A stretch of DNA of 53,857 nt. Source: Stentor coeruleus (lineage: Eukaryota; Ciliophora; Heterotrichea; Heterotrichida; Stentoridae). Shown here one piece after another: positions 19,313 to 28,400 of the stretch. Below the pieces are notes generated by a model. It did not search any database. It saw only the letters and a program-made list of their open reading frames with translations, and had not been told where the DNA came from. How positions within the stretch are numbered: the first letter of the stretch is position 1; every line of letters begins with the position of its first letter. The position numbers were made by a program, and so were the translations under genes. The stretch spans positions 1 through 53,857 of the forward strand of contig MPUH01000447.1 in assembly GCA_001970955.1 (NCBI GenBank), in the 5' to 3' direction.

Positions 19313-21028
19313 ATGGGAAATAGCAAATCTCAAGCAATCTCACCTGCGAAAAGTATAAATAAAGAGCCTTTTATTTACTATTTGAATCGCCATGAAGCTT
19401 TCGTCTTGTATCTTACTCAGAACAAGACTCAAAAGCTTAGATTTCAAAACAAAAGGAGGTTTCCGACAGATTCAGCTTTTGGATATATAAACGAAAATAC
19501 TGTAATTGTTGCTGGTGGAACAAGAAATGGTGGCGATGTAGGATCAAAATGCTATATTATCGACCTTGAATCTATGAAAATAGTAAAAATCTCCCCAATA
19601 CCTAGACCAGCCAAGCTTGGGTCACTTTATCTTTACAAAAATTTTGTTTACTATGCTGGGGGAATTACTCAAGACAAAGAAAATGCATCTACTACAAGAC
19701 CAGTTCAAGGGTGTCCAATAATGAGATATAGTTTAGAAGCTAATTATTGGGAAACTTTTATGCATCAAACTCAAAGCATTGATTTAAATAATTATGAAGT
19801 CAACCTTCCTCTTTTATTTTGGATCGATGATTTAATATATCCTGGGACCTTTATTTTAGGTTCAAAAATATATTATTATGGAGGTTATCTTATAAACCCC
19901 TCATTGCATCCAAATCAGAATGTGTTCTCAGTTTCCTTAGAATCAAGTACTCATGATCTTAAGCCGGAAAATTATGAATTTACCAAGATTCTAAAAAACC
20001 CTTTATCATGCACTTCGGATGAAAGCGTTTTTATATGTGGTGGATTTGATGAAGACTCTCAACCTAGTACTTCATGCTATTTATTTACAGAAAGAAAAGG
20101 TTTTACAGAAGTTATATCCCCTGAACTTATGATAATTGAAAATTATCCCCCGAAATTCACTTCTGATTATACTATAGTTGTTGCTTTTCCAAAAATATCA
20201 GTTCGGAATTCTCAGTCTTCTGGATGGATAGATTATTCCGTAGCTCTTAACCTAAGAATGAGATCACCTACTTTTGTGATATCTGGAAATGATAAAGGAA
20301 ATGAAAGTAAGGTAATGCCTATAATACGTAAAGCTACAATAGTTAATACAAAGCCCAATAAAATAATGACAATGAGAGATCTTGATTATAATTATGCTAA
20401 GAGAAATAATACAATGGCAAAATCCTTAAAGTACCTTCCTTCAATAAAAGGCAAAAGCAAAGTTGACAAAATGAAAACTTTTAGTTACAATCAAAAGTTA
20501 AGAAATGTTGTTTCAAGTCCAGAACCTGATAATTATCCTGAGGATCGATTAAATAATACATTTGAATCTGAGGAAGAAGAACAAAAAATAACGTTTGAAA
20601 ATAAAATTACTTATTCAGATAGCCTTTACATTGATATGATTATATCAAAAGATAATGATAGCTCTGTGAAAGTTCACAGAAAAAAAGCTGTTAAATTTTT
20701 AAAGGTAGCAACAAGTATACTATCAAAATCTGAACTAACTGCTCTTCAGCTAAATGATATTGCTCATTTATTAGGGCTTAAACTATCTGTAAGCATACAA
20801 GAAATTGTAGAATCTCTCAGAAGTATTTTAAATCAAAGTTCTTATCCTTACAAGAGAGTTAAAAAGTTAATTGGCATGATCCATAAAATTATGGAAATAC
20901 CTAAACTAAGCACAGAGAAAATAAACAGCATTACGGAAATATTAGAAGTTCCAGATTTAGTTATCAAAATTAACAAAGAAAAGTGCATATTGATTATTAC
21001 TAGGATAGTTAAAGCTTTAGTTATTTAG
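19313..21028 (+). CDS. Kelch-type beta-propeller protein with N-myristoylation motif (copy 2)
   Basis: The 571-residue paralogue of the preceding gene lies 131 bp downstream on the same strand. It starts MGNSKSQ (myristoylation consensus). Kelch Gly-Gly pairs are at about 66 (IVAGGT), 112 (YYAGGI), 187 (YYYGGY) and 240 (FICGGF). The linker at about 350-435 is longer and more acidic than in copy 1. The C-terminal helical domain is conserved and ends KCILIITRIVKALVI, nearly the same as copy 1. The 3' end (from 20990) is repeated after N at 21144. No intron is needed. Confidence 0.85.
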   Translation: MGNSKSQAISPAKSINKEPFIYYLNRHEAFVLYLTQNKTQKLRFQNKRRFPTDSAFGYINENTVIVAGGTRNGGDVGSKCYIIDLESMKIVKISPIPRPAKLGSLYLYKNFVYYAGGITQDKENASTTRPVQGCPIMRYSLEANYWETFMHQTQSIDLNNYEVNLPLLFWIDDLIYPGTFILGSKIYYYGGYLINPSLHPNQNVFSVSLESSTHDLKPENYEFTKILKNPLSCTSDESVFICGGFDEDSQPSTSCYLFTERKGFTEVISPELMIIENYPPKFTSDYTIVVAFPKISVRNSQSSGWIDYSVALNLRMRSPTFVISGNDKGNESKVMPIIRKATIVNTKPNKIMTMRDLDYNYAKRNNTMAKSLKYLPSIKGKSKVDKMKTFSYNQKLRNVVSSPEPDNYPEDRLNNTFESEEEEQKITFENKITYSDSLYIDMIISKDNDSSVKVHRKKAVKFLKVATSILSKSELTALQLNDIAHLLGLKLSVSIQEIVESLRSILNQSSYPYKRVKKLIGMIHKIMEIPKLSTEKINSITEILEVPDLVIKINKEKCILIITRIVKALVI

Positions 21029-21287
21029 GATAAAATTAAGTCAGGTTAAGCATAAAAAATGCATTAAAGGGCAAATAACATAAAAAATCAAAGTAGAATT
21101 ATTATTGATACATTTTTTTTATTCTTCTATTAAATTTTTCGATNTTGATTATTACTAGGATAGTTAAAGCTTTAGTTATTTAGGATAAAATTAAGTCAGG
21201 TTAAGCATTAAAGGGCAAATAACATAAAAAATCAAAGTAGAATTATTATTGATACATTTTTTTTATTCGTCTATTAATTTTTTCGAG
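20990..21287. repeat. Diverged duplicate of the Kelch gene 3' end around N at 21144
   Basis: Positions 20990-21143 recur at 21145-21287, but the second copy lacks 11 nt and has a few substitutions near its end. A second N follows at 21288. The copy contains the last codons and the stop of the Kelch gene. The differences fit two haplotypes, or near-identical paralogous contigs, placed end to end. Confidence 0.9.
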
Positions 21288-21403
21288 NTAGATTTTTTAC
21301 TTATTATCTAAATCTCATTTTTCACTTATTATCTAAATAATTATTATAGCCAAATTTACTCATAATCCTAATATTAAATGCAAAAATAATATTATATCTT
21401 ACG
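21029..21403. other. Gene-free stretch with two N junctions
   Basis: Most of this 375-nt gap is the duplicated Kelch 3' end. After N at 21288 a short direct repeat of ACTTATTATCTAAAT occurs twice (about 21299 and 21324). The true gap before the HD gene may be much shorter or longer than shown. Confidence 0.6.
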
Positions 21404-22402
21404 ATGAGTTCTGATAAAATGGGATCCTCTTCTTCATCAAAATCTAAAAACTCAAACCATACTGCCTATCCTCTAATTGCCCTTCAAGCAAATTCAATAT
21501 CAAACATCCAATCAGTTACTTCAAAATATGTTCAAAACTATATCCCAAGTTTACTTTCTAACTTGCAATCAGCAGAAAATATTCTTAAAGAAAATCAACA
21601 CTTAAACTCCAAGCATGAAAGATATGAATCCTTAGTACATTCTTGGAATTTATTTCGAAATCATATGAAAACAAGTGAGCAAGAAATGATTCATTTTTGT
21701 CAAGAAGAATGGGAATATGAGAATCGAGTAGACGATGGGTTAGTTTGTAGTCATATTATTGCTGTAGTTATTGCAGTATATGTAGATTGGGAGTTTAAAA
21801 TAATTGATGAGCATGATAAGAATGTTATTTTATGGGCTGCACTTTTTCATGATGTTGCCAAAAGAGGTCCTCCAGAGATGGATACTAAAGATCCTTTTCA
21901 TCCTTTTACAAGTGCTTCTAAAGCTCTGAGGATTTTTTCAAGGCTTGGATGGGTTACGAAAAATGATGCTGTAGAAGAAGCTGCTAAATATATTAATGAG
22001 TCGTTTTTTCATTACAAATGGGGGAATTTTATGGATAACTCAAGGCTGCCTATGATTTATCCTTTATTACTTAAAGCTACAGGGCTTATTGAAGAAATTG
22101 AAAATTTTAGTACATATAGGGAGATAGAAATGGCTGTACCAAAAGAACAACTTTTTGTTTTCGAAATTGTGGCGATAATACTTTTTCATCAATCTTTTGA
22201 CTTTGATCCAAAATACCCGAACTTTACTCCACTAAAATATGATGAAATTTTGAAATATACATCTCCAAGACTTGTTAAGCTTGTTAGCATAATGCATAAA
22301 GGTGATAATGGATCATATAATTTTCCTCTTCCAATGAATAAATGGACATTTGGAAGGAGAATTGAGAATACCACAACCCAAATACTTAGATTTTTTAAAT
22401 AA
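21404..22402 (+). CDS. HD-domain protein (putative phosphohydrolase)
   Basis: The 332-residue protein has HD-domain metal ligands: H117 (CSHII), H149-D150 (FHDVAKRG) and a further His near 164 (DPFHPF). The fold is mostly helical. HD proteins are metal-dependent phosphohydrolases acting on nucleotides or phosphorylated small molecules; the substrate is not readable here. Two starts are possible: the ATG at 21404 (MSSDK...) or the ATG at 21419, which would give MGSSSSSK, a myristoylation-type N-terminus like those of its neighbours. The second start is attractive but unproven. Single exon. Confidence 0.8.
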   Translation: MSSDKMGSSSSSKSKNSNHTAYPLIALQANSISNIQSVTSKYVQNYIPSLLSNLQSAENILKENQHLNSKHERYESLVHSWNLFRNHMKTSEQEMIHFCQEEWEYENRVDDGLVCSHIIAVVIAVYVDWEFKIIDEHDKNVILWAALFHDVAKRGPPEMDTKDPFHPFTSASKALRIFSRLGWVTKNDAVEEAAKYINESFFHYKWGNFMDNSRLPMIYPLLLKATGLIEEIENFSTYREIEMAVPKEQLFVFEIVAIILFHQSFDFDPKYPNFTPLKYDEILKYTSPRLVKLVSIMHKGDNGSYNFPLPMNKWTFGRRIENTTTQILRFFK

Positions 22403-23738
22403 AATACTATTAGATAAATGCTTAGTAAAGACTAAAAATTATAAGGAAAACAATTCTGAGTAGTATGCTATGAATATAAATTTTATTTTGATAGGAACTT
22501 GTAAGATCATGCAAAATATGTAATGGGAATATCTATAAATGGAAAATTGAAAAAAAGTGTTGATAGCAAGACTAGCTGTAAATTGTTAGTAATAAATAAT
22601 CATATAATATTTTATATCAGAAACTCTTATTGAAATTTAAACAATTTATCATTATCATGTTTTATAAAAAATTCCTAAATTTAGCCACCATTTCTAAAGC
22701 CTATTCTAAAAGAAAACTTCAACCCATCCGAAAAAAATGATAGAAAATCTAAACTACTTTTTACTTAAACTTATAAGAAATTATTTACTAATTATCATAT
22801 TATAATTTTTTTATTTACAATCTAAAACATAATTAATAATGCCCATATAGTTACTTCATTTCATTCACAATTTCAAAATTTTGAGTGCAGATAAAAGAAC
22901 TCTAGTTTAGCGTGCACATAGTTTTGCATTTTCTAATAAATGTATATCTATAAATAACTATTATCAATATCCTTTATTTTATAATTAATAAAATCTATTG
23001 AAATTTTCGCTTTAAAATCTCTTATATTTAGCATGTTGTTTATTTATCTATCATATTTTCTTATGTATTGGCAGTGATCATATCTTTATGGATGGTCTTC
23101 AGATGAAGTTCTCAAGCTCTAAAAGGAGAAAATCATCGTTTAGTCTGTTTAATGAGTCATTATTGTATTCCTAAAAACTTAAAATTATTTCAAAAATACT
23201 AATTCCAAGTAACTAGGTACTACAAAAATATAATCATATCAGAAATTCACAATTTTGCCCCTTCTCCTACCCTCACAGTTATAGAAAGATTTTACTTAAT
23301 AGGATATGAGCCAAAATCTTGATGGGACCAAACAAAAGAATTATTAAATCTGTTTGTTTTTAGAGATAGAAGATTTTTTAAAGGTATTTTAGTGAATATT
23401 GATAGAGAAACTTTGCAGAGAATATAAAACACAGGAGTTAATGTTTTATATGGATTAAGGCTTATATATATAGAACAGCTACAAATATGATATCAGACTA
23501 TACAGAAAATTTTAGTCCAGAATACGTCAAGATGGAAGAAAGTTCTAGTAGAGAATACAATAGATAATGATAGAATTTGAGCACTTTTTATATAATTTTT
23601 GAATTTTTGTTAGGTATTTTATATATAAAGTTTAACAGGAATAGGCTTGATTGGGGATTTTGAAGTTTTTTTGATGTGAATTCACGTTTTCTTGAGATCA
23701 TAAAAATTTAAAAATCATTTTGATTTGGCACCATAAAA
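22403..23738. other. 1.3-kb stretch without an intact gene
   Basis: No standard-code ORF over 60 codons was found. A 28-codon ORF from 23088 and a coding-like but interrupted stretch at about 23203-23567 may be decayed coding DNA (listed separately). The 150 nt before the CDPK gene have more G than C, unlike other 5' flanks. Confidence 0.5.
23203..23567 (+). pseudogene. Possible decayed coding remnant
   Basis: One forward frame from about 23203 reads for 37 codons, then 34 codons, then 20 and 29 codons, broken by TGA, TAA and TGA. It gives protein-like runs such as PTLTVIERFYLIGYEPKS and WDQTKELLNLFVFRDRRFF. A different frame at 23487-23567 has an ATG and 26 polar codons. No 15-nt intron would bridge the stops. 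No family is recognised. The call rests on amino-acid composition alone and could be chance. Confidence 0.2.
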
Positions 23739-25202
23739 ATGGGCTGCTGCTCTTCTGATACCACTTATGCTTACCTTGCACCTAAGCCTCAAATCGACCC
23801 TTCTGGAAACACTCCAGCTTTTGTAAGGCAGATGTCTAACATTCGTGACCACTATACTGTAGTCAAATGTTTAGGCACAGGTAATTTTGGAAGTGTTTAT
23901 TTGGTAAAAGACAAACGTTGTGGCATTGAAAGGGTAGCTAAAGAGCTAATAAAAACCATTATAAACGAGAACATAATGGGCAAACTCGAGCAAGAATTGA
24001 CACTAGTAAAACAAATTGTATAATTTACACAGGAACATCCTTGTATTGTGAAAATATATGAAATCATTGAAACCAGTTCTAGAATTTATATTATCACTGA
24101 ATATCTAAGCGGGGGAATGATGTTCGATAAATACTCTGAAAATCCAAAAATAAGCGAAAACTTAGCAGCTAGATATATTCTTGATATAGGCTTAGCATTA
24201 AATTGTATCCATAAATTCAAGATTATCCATAGAGATATCAAGCCAACTAATCTGTTATTTGAGTCTGATGCTCCTGATTCTCATGTAAAACTCATTGACT
24301 TTTCTTTAATGATTCTAGAAAAAAAACAGGATTTCTATGGGGACTCAGTACATTATATGGCCCCTGAAGCTTTTAATGGTATTTCAACAACAAAAAGTGA
24401 TATATGGAGTACTGGAGTTATTTTATATTCTTTATTAAGTGGTGCTATGCCATTTAATGCTGAGAGCCATGAGAAAATAGCTCAGCTTATTCAAACTTCA
24501 AGTCCTGATTATACTTCTTCAGTTTGGATGAATGTTACTCCTGAATCCCTATCTTTAGTTCAAAGAATGCTTAGTAGAAATCCAAAAGATAGACCAACTG
24601 CTGAACAGATACTTTCTGATCCATGGATTATGACATATAATAGAGGGACATTAAGAAGTACTCCATTCGATAAACATATTCATGAAAGTATAATAAAACT
24701 CAATGTATTTTTTATATAGGCTCAAGTTAACCTAGGCAAAGCAGTTTTTTCTTTTATTTCCAATCAAGTCTTGAGTTCTAAAGATATGAAAAAACTTAAA
24801 GAAATGTTTAGATCTTTTGATAAAGATGGTAGTGGGACTCTTAGTATAACCGAAGTCAACAATGGTTATGATTCAGTAGGTCTGCCACCTCCTGCATCTG
24901 TAATAGAACTCATAAAAAAGCTCGATACTGATGATAGTGGGTCAATTGACTATGCAGAATTTCTTAAAGGTAGTGAACAGTGGGCTAAAATCGCCATGAA
25001 ACGAGAACTAGAAATCGCTGCTAAAAAGTATGAAAAAGGCTTTGATGCCAAACTTTCCCTACTTGAATTAAGAGGGACTATTCCTGATATCCAAGGAACT
25101 GAATGGTTAGAATGGTTACGCTTAGCAGATGTTAATGGTGATGGGTATATCACATTAGAAGAACTTAAAGATTATCTTGATACCAAAGTAGGTAATCTTT
25201 AA
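23739..25202 (+). CDS. Calcium-dependent protein kinase (CDPK-like) with acylated N-terminus
   Basis: Three exons (23739-24017, 24033-24704, 24720-25202) encode 477 residues after removal of two 15-nt introns. The N-terminus MGCCSSD fits myristoylation at Gly2 plus palmitoylation of Cys3/Cys4. The kinase domain (about 37-300) has a full glycine loop (LGTGNFGSVY), K68, HRDIKPTN at 159-166 with D161, and the APE motif (YMAPE). The DFG motif reads DFS (182-184). After a junction region come EF-hands with Ca2+ loops at 351, 386 and 454; the hand between the last two has lost its ligands. This is the CDPK layout of ciliates, apicomplexans and plants: Ca2+ binding releases kinase inhibition, here at a membrane. 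The DFS change may alter Mg2+ handling or activity. It converges on the kinesin-like gene with only 36 bp between stops. Confidence 0.92.
24018..24032 (+). other. 15-nt intron
   Basis: The sequence GTATAATTTACACAG is in phase 0, between ...VKQI and EHPCIV.... Its second codon is an in-frame TAA. Removal restores a continuous kinase domain. Confidence 0.95.
24705..24719 (+). other. 15-nt intron
   Basis: The sequence GTATTTTTTATATAG is in phase 0, between ...IIKLN and AQVNLG.... It ends in an in-frame TAG. Removal joins the kinase domain to the EF-hand region. Confidence 0.95.
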
Positions 25203-25238
25203 TAATTACACTTAAAGGATTAGGCTAAATTTTTAAGG

Positions 25239-27839
25239 TTATAAATTTTTTTCTATTCTTATTCTTGTTTTCAAAGGCATAGCAGTTGCAGAAGGACGGA
25301 AAGTTTCAAACTTTATTGAAGGGGATTTAGAAGTTGGAAGCCTATGTCCTGATATTGTTGTATGAATATTTCTGAGCATTTTATAACTTGTGTGAATATT
25401 TCTTTGGGTACCTGGTCGGCTCATAAGTTCGGTCATGAAAAATTTCTGCATTGCTTTTTCAGGCTCTTCTTCTGCTTTATCCATTCTTTTTCTTAGTTCT
25501 TTTTGATAACATTCTTTATATNGCTCTTCTTCTGCTTTATCCATTCTTTTTCTTAGTTCTTTTTGATAACATTCTTTATATTTATCTTTTTCTTCGTCGA
25601 TTGTCTTGATTTCATCTTCAAGGTTTTTCATTTCATATTTTATATCTCCAATGTTTTTATACATGCTATTAACTTTTTCTATATTTTGTTTTATGATTTT
25701 TTTCAGTTCAGTACCAATGCTTCTAAGTTCATTTGTGTTTATCCATTCAACAGGTTGTTCTAGTAAAGATGATATACTTGTCACAACATTTTGGAATGAT
25801 GGTCGATCATAATCTTTAAATGTAGATTTTAATGAGGAAGATATTGATTTTGTTGGGTTATATGAAAATGTTGCTTTAAGTTTTGTTGATGTCCTAGCAA
25901 CTTCTAAAGCTTGTGAACCTAAAGCAGCAAAAATCATAGGAAAACGATTTTCTGTAGGTACTTGAGGATTATGGCCTCTAGGTATAAGCACCGGACAAAT
26001 CCCTTTATTATATCTTCCTTTTTCTATATCATAAATAGCTTTGCCTTGTAGCCTAGCGATTTCAAAAAGCTTAACTGCCTCAGCTTTTATATCATCAAGC
26101 CTTGTATTTAAATCACGTTTTTTTTGAGTAAATTCAAATATACTCCTACTCAAAAGATCATCTTTTTCATAACACCTTTTCGTAAAATCCCTTTCTAACC
26201 CTGCAATTCTTTGATTATGATTATATTCATTATCCATAATCTGCCTTTTGAAATCTGTCTCTAACTCCGATCTCCCAAGATCTTTTATATCTAAAATATT
26301 CCTCAAATCACTAGTATTATTTTCCATTTGGGATTTCAAAGTTTGAATCATAGCTGATTTTTCTTCTAACACATAATGACTATGATAAAGCATTTTTTCT
26401 AAATTTTCTGTATTAAGCATAACTTTTTCTGATGTAGTTTTTTCCCTTAGTTCCTCATAAGATTCTAGTGTCTCCTTAGCTTCTCTTATTTGATTCTTCA
26501 AATCAGCTAAACATTTCCTATTTTTCTCAGCATTACTATTATGCACTTTTTGTAACTCACTTAGAGTTTTCCTAAAATTTTCAGCTTTTTGTTCTAACTC
26601 AGCATTACGCTGGGTTAAATTTTTCACACTTTGTATGGCTTCTCTATATTTACGACATAATTCATATTCTTTACTCCCTTTTTCAGCTACAAGTAAAATC
26701 TCAAGATCTTCTTCAATCCCAATAAGCTTACCAAAACTTTTAAGTTTTTCTTCATAAAGTGCTTGGGTTTTTTTCAAATTAGAATCCAATTCAGCTATTT
26801 CATCTCTAAGTCTACGAGCCCAATCAGCAGTTCTAGATGAGTCAGGTCTAGTCATCATAGCAAGTTTGATTTTTGTGTCAATTTCTAATATCCCTTTACT
26901 ATAATTCAAAATTTCATATGATTCTTTGAATTTCCCTGGGTCTGTGTCTATATGAGAAACAACTAAAACTGTACTGTTTGATAAAGCATTTTGTAGTAAA
27001 TGTGTGAGTTTTATAGCTTTAAAAGGTATTGATGTTACTTGGACATTTAGATTAGTTAGATTGACTTTATTTAGAACTTTGCTTAATGATGACATATACG
27101 AGTCTTCTGTTGTAATTAATGAAGATGAGCTTTGGAAATCAACTAAAAATATTCTTGCGCTTTGGATTTCAGTTTTAATTCTTTGAGATAGGGTTATACA
27201 AAATACACAGTCTCCTTTTGTCCCAATTATCTCTCGTGCTTTGAAACCCATGCTGATTACATTGATGATTTCGTTTGGGTTTATTACTTGGATTATGCAT
27301 GCATCTTCAACATAACTCTTCCCTGTTGCTTCTTTTATTTCTAAGTCCTGGCTAACAAGCACTTCGATTACTTGATTTAAACGCATTTCATCTCTTTTGT
27401 AGTAGGCCATGCCTAGGTCTTTGACAATTTCATTTTCTATTTCAATAAAACTCACAGTAATCGAACAGTTTTTTTCTTTTGGTGTGTTTTTTATTGACTC
27501 AAAAAGCTCTGAAACCACAGAGTAACACATGCTGTTTCTGATGTTTTTCCCGTTTTCATCGCCACAAAATGTGTAAGTTTTCCCTGAATCCCGAGCTCCA
27601 AGGCAAATAAGAGCGACATTAGTACCGGATAATGCTGAATCAGAACAGATTTTGCTTAAGTCTCTACTTATCATGTCGCTATCATCATTGTAAATGCTAT
27701 TAAAATAGTATGGTTCACGATTATTAGGAGGTACAAGCAACTGGATTTCTGTATTGCTGTTAATTCTATAATATGTTGCATCTGGTGTTGCTGAGAGAGA
27801 AGGCTTGAGCCTAAGGTACATGTTGATTTTCCCAACCAT
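25239..27839 (-). CDS. Divergent kinesin-like protein with long coiled coil
   Basis: The frame encodes 866 residues, of which 20 come from a 60-nt assembly duplicate, so about 846 are real. The N-terminal ~320 residues follow the kinesin motor fold: a P-loop GARDSGKT at 81-88 followed by YTF, an LVDF strand with D234, and KLTHLLQNAL near 280. Key motor residues are missing: switch I (NxxSSRSH) is not recognisable, and switch II has DFQS in place of DLAG. The motor is probably unable to couple ATP hydrolysis to movement as usual. A coiled coil follows (about 340-590), then a less regular region and a further helix. It could be a kinesin-derived structural or ciliary protein. Confidence 0.8.
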   Translation of the reverse strand: MVGKINMYLRLKPSLSATPDATYYRINSNTEIQLLVPPNNREPYYFNSIYNDDSDMISRDLSKICSDSALSGTNVALICLGARDSGKTYTFCGDENGKNIRNSMCYSVVSELFESIKNTPKEKNCSITVSFIEIENEIVKDLGMAYYKRDEMRLNQVIEVLVSQDLEIKEATGKSYVEDACIIQVINPNEIINVISMGFKAREIIGTKGDCVFCITLSQRIKTEIQSARIFLVDFQSSSSLITTEDSYMSSLSKVLNKVNLTNLNVQVTSIPFKAIKLTHLLQNALSNSTVLVVSHIDTDPGKFKESYEILNYSKGILEIDTKIKLAMMTRPDSSRTADWARRLRDEIAELDSNLKKTQALYEEKLKSFGKLIGIEEDLEILLVAEKGSKEYELCRKYREAIQSVKNLTQRNAELEQKAENFRKTLSELQKVHNSNAEKNRKCLADLKNQIREAKETLESYEELREKTTSEKVMLNTENLEKMLYHSHYVLEEKSAMIQTLKSQMENNTSDLRNILDIKDLGRSELETDFKRQIMDNEYNHNQRIAGLERDFTKRCYEKDDLLSRSIFEFTQKKRDLNTRLDDIKAEAVKLFEIARLQGKAIYDIEKGRYNKGICPVLIPRGHNPQVPTENRFPMIFAALGSQALEVARTSTKLKATFSYNPTKSISSSLKSTFKDYDRPSFQNVVTSISSLLEQPVEWINTNELRSIGTELKKIIKQNIEKVNSMYKNIGDIKYEMKNLEDEIKTIDEEKDKYKECYQKELRKRMDKAEEEXYKECYQKELRKRMDKAEEEPEKAMQKFFMTELMSRPGTQRNIHTSYKMLRNIHTTISGHRLPTSKSPSIKFETFRPSATAMPLKTRIRIEKNL
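25463..25581. repeat. 59-bp duplicate around N at 25522 (assembly overlap)
   Basis: Positions 25463-25521 and 25523-25581 are identical, separated by N. The 60-nt offset keeps the frame, so it silently inserts 20 residues, including one unknown, near the C-terminus of the kinesin-like protein. Confidence 0.95.
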
Positions 27840-28400
27840 TTAGTAAAAATATAATAAAAGATTTAAAAAACAGTTGGCTGTGTTTAGGAAATGAGAAATA
27901 AAATTTTGGGTGTTGCTGAGATGTTTGGTTAAATATGAGGGGTTTTATTGGATTTTAAATGTTTTTTTGTTAAAGTTATGCTGAAAATAGGGTTTGGAAT
28001 TAGATTATGTTAGGATTTATTAAAAGGAGATTATATGGTATTTGTTAGAAATTTTCGCTTGACTGTTGTATAGATATTGGAAAGGAGATTATGTGATTGT
28101 ATGAAGGGATGATGGAAGAAAGTTTTTTTTGTATATATGGATTGCTTTGTATTTTGTTTGAAGAAAAGTTATACTGAATAAATTTGATTATTTTAAATGT
28201 TTTTTGATATTTTGTTTGTGTATATGGAGTTTATAATGCTTAAATAATAATCCAGTCTTAGTTTTAAAGATTTTTTTAGAAATATTATTATAATCAAAGA
28301 TTTTAATCTGAAAACTGTATTGTTATTTTATATAATTTTTATTGATACATTACTTAGGGTTGATATGTAATTATATTAAAGACAAAATCTGACGAAAAGT
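27840..28400. promoter_or_regulatory. Gene-free flank upstream of the kinesin-like gene
   Basis: In this 561-nt stretch, over 27901-28020 the strand shown has 31 G and 2 C, so the coding strand of the reverse gene is C-rich and G-poor. The skew fades toward 28300. No ORF or RNA gene is seen. Confidence 0.45.
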
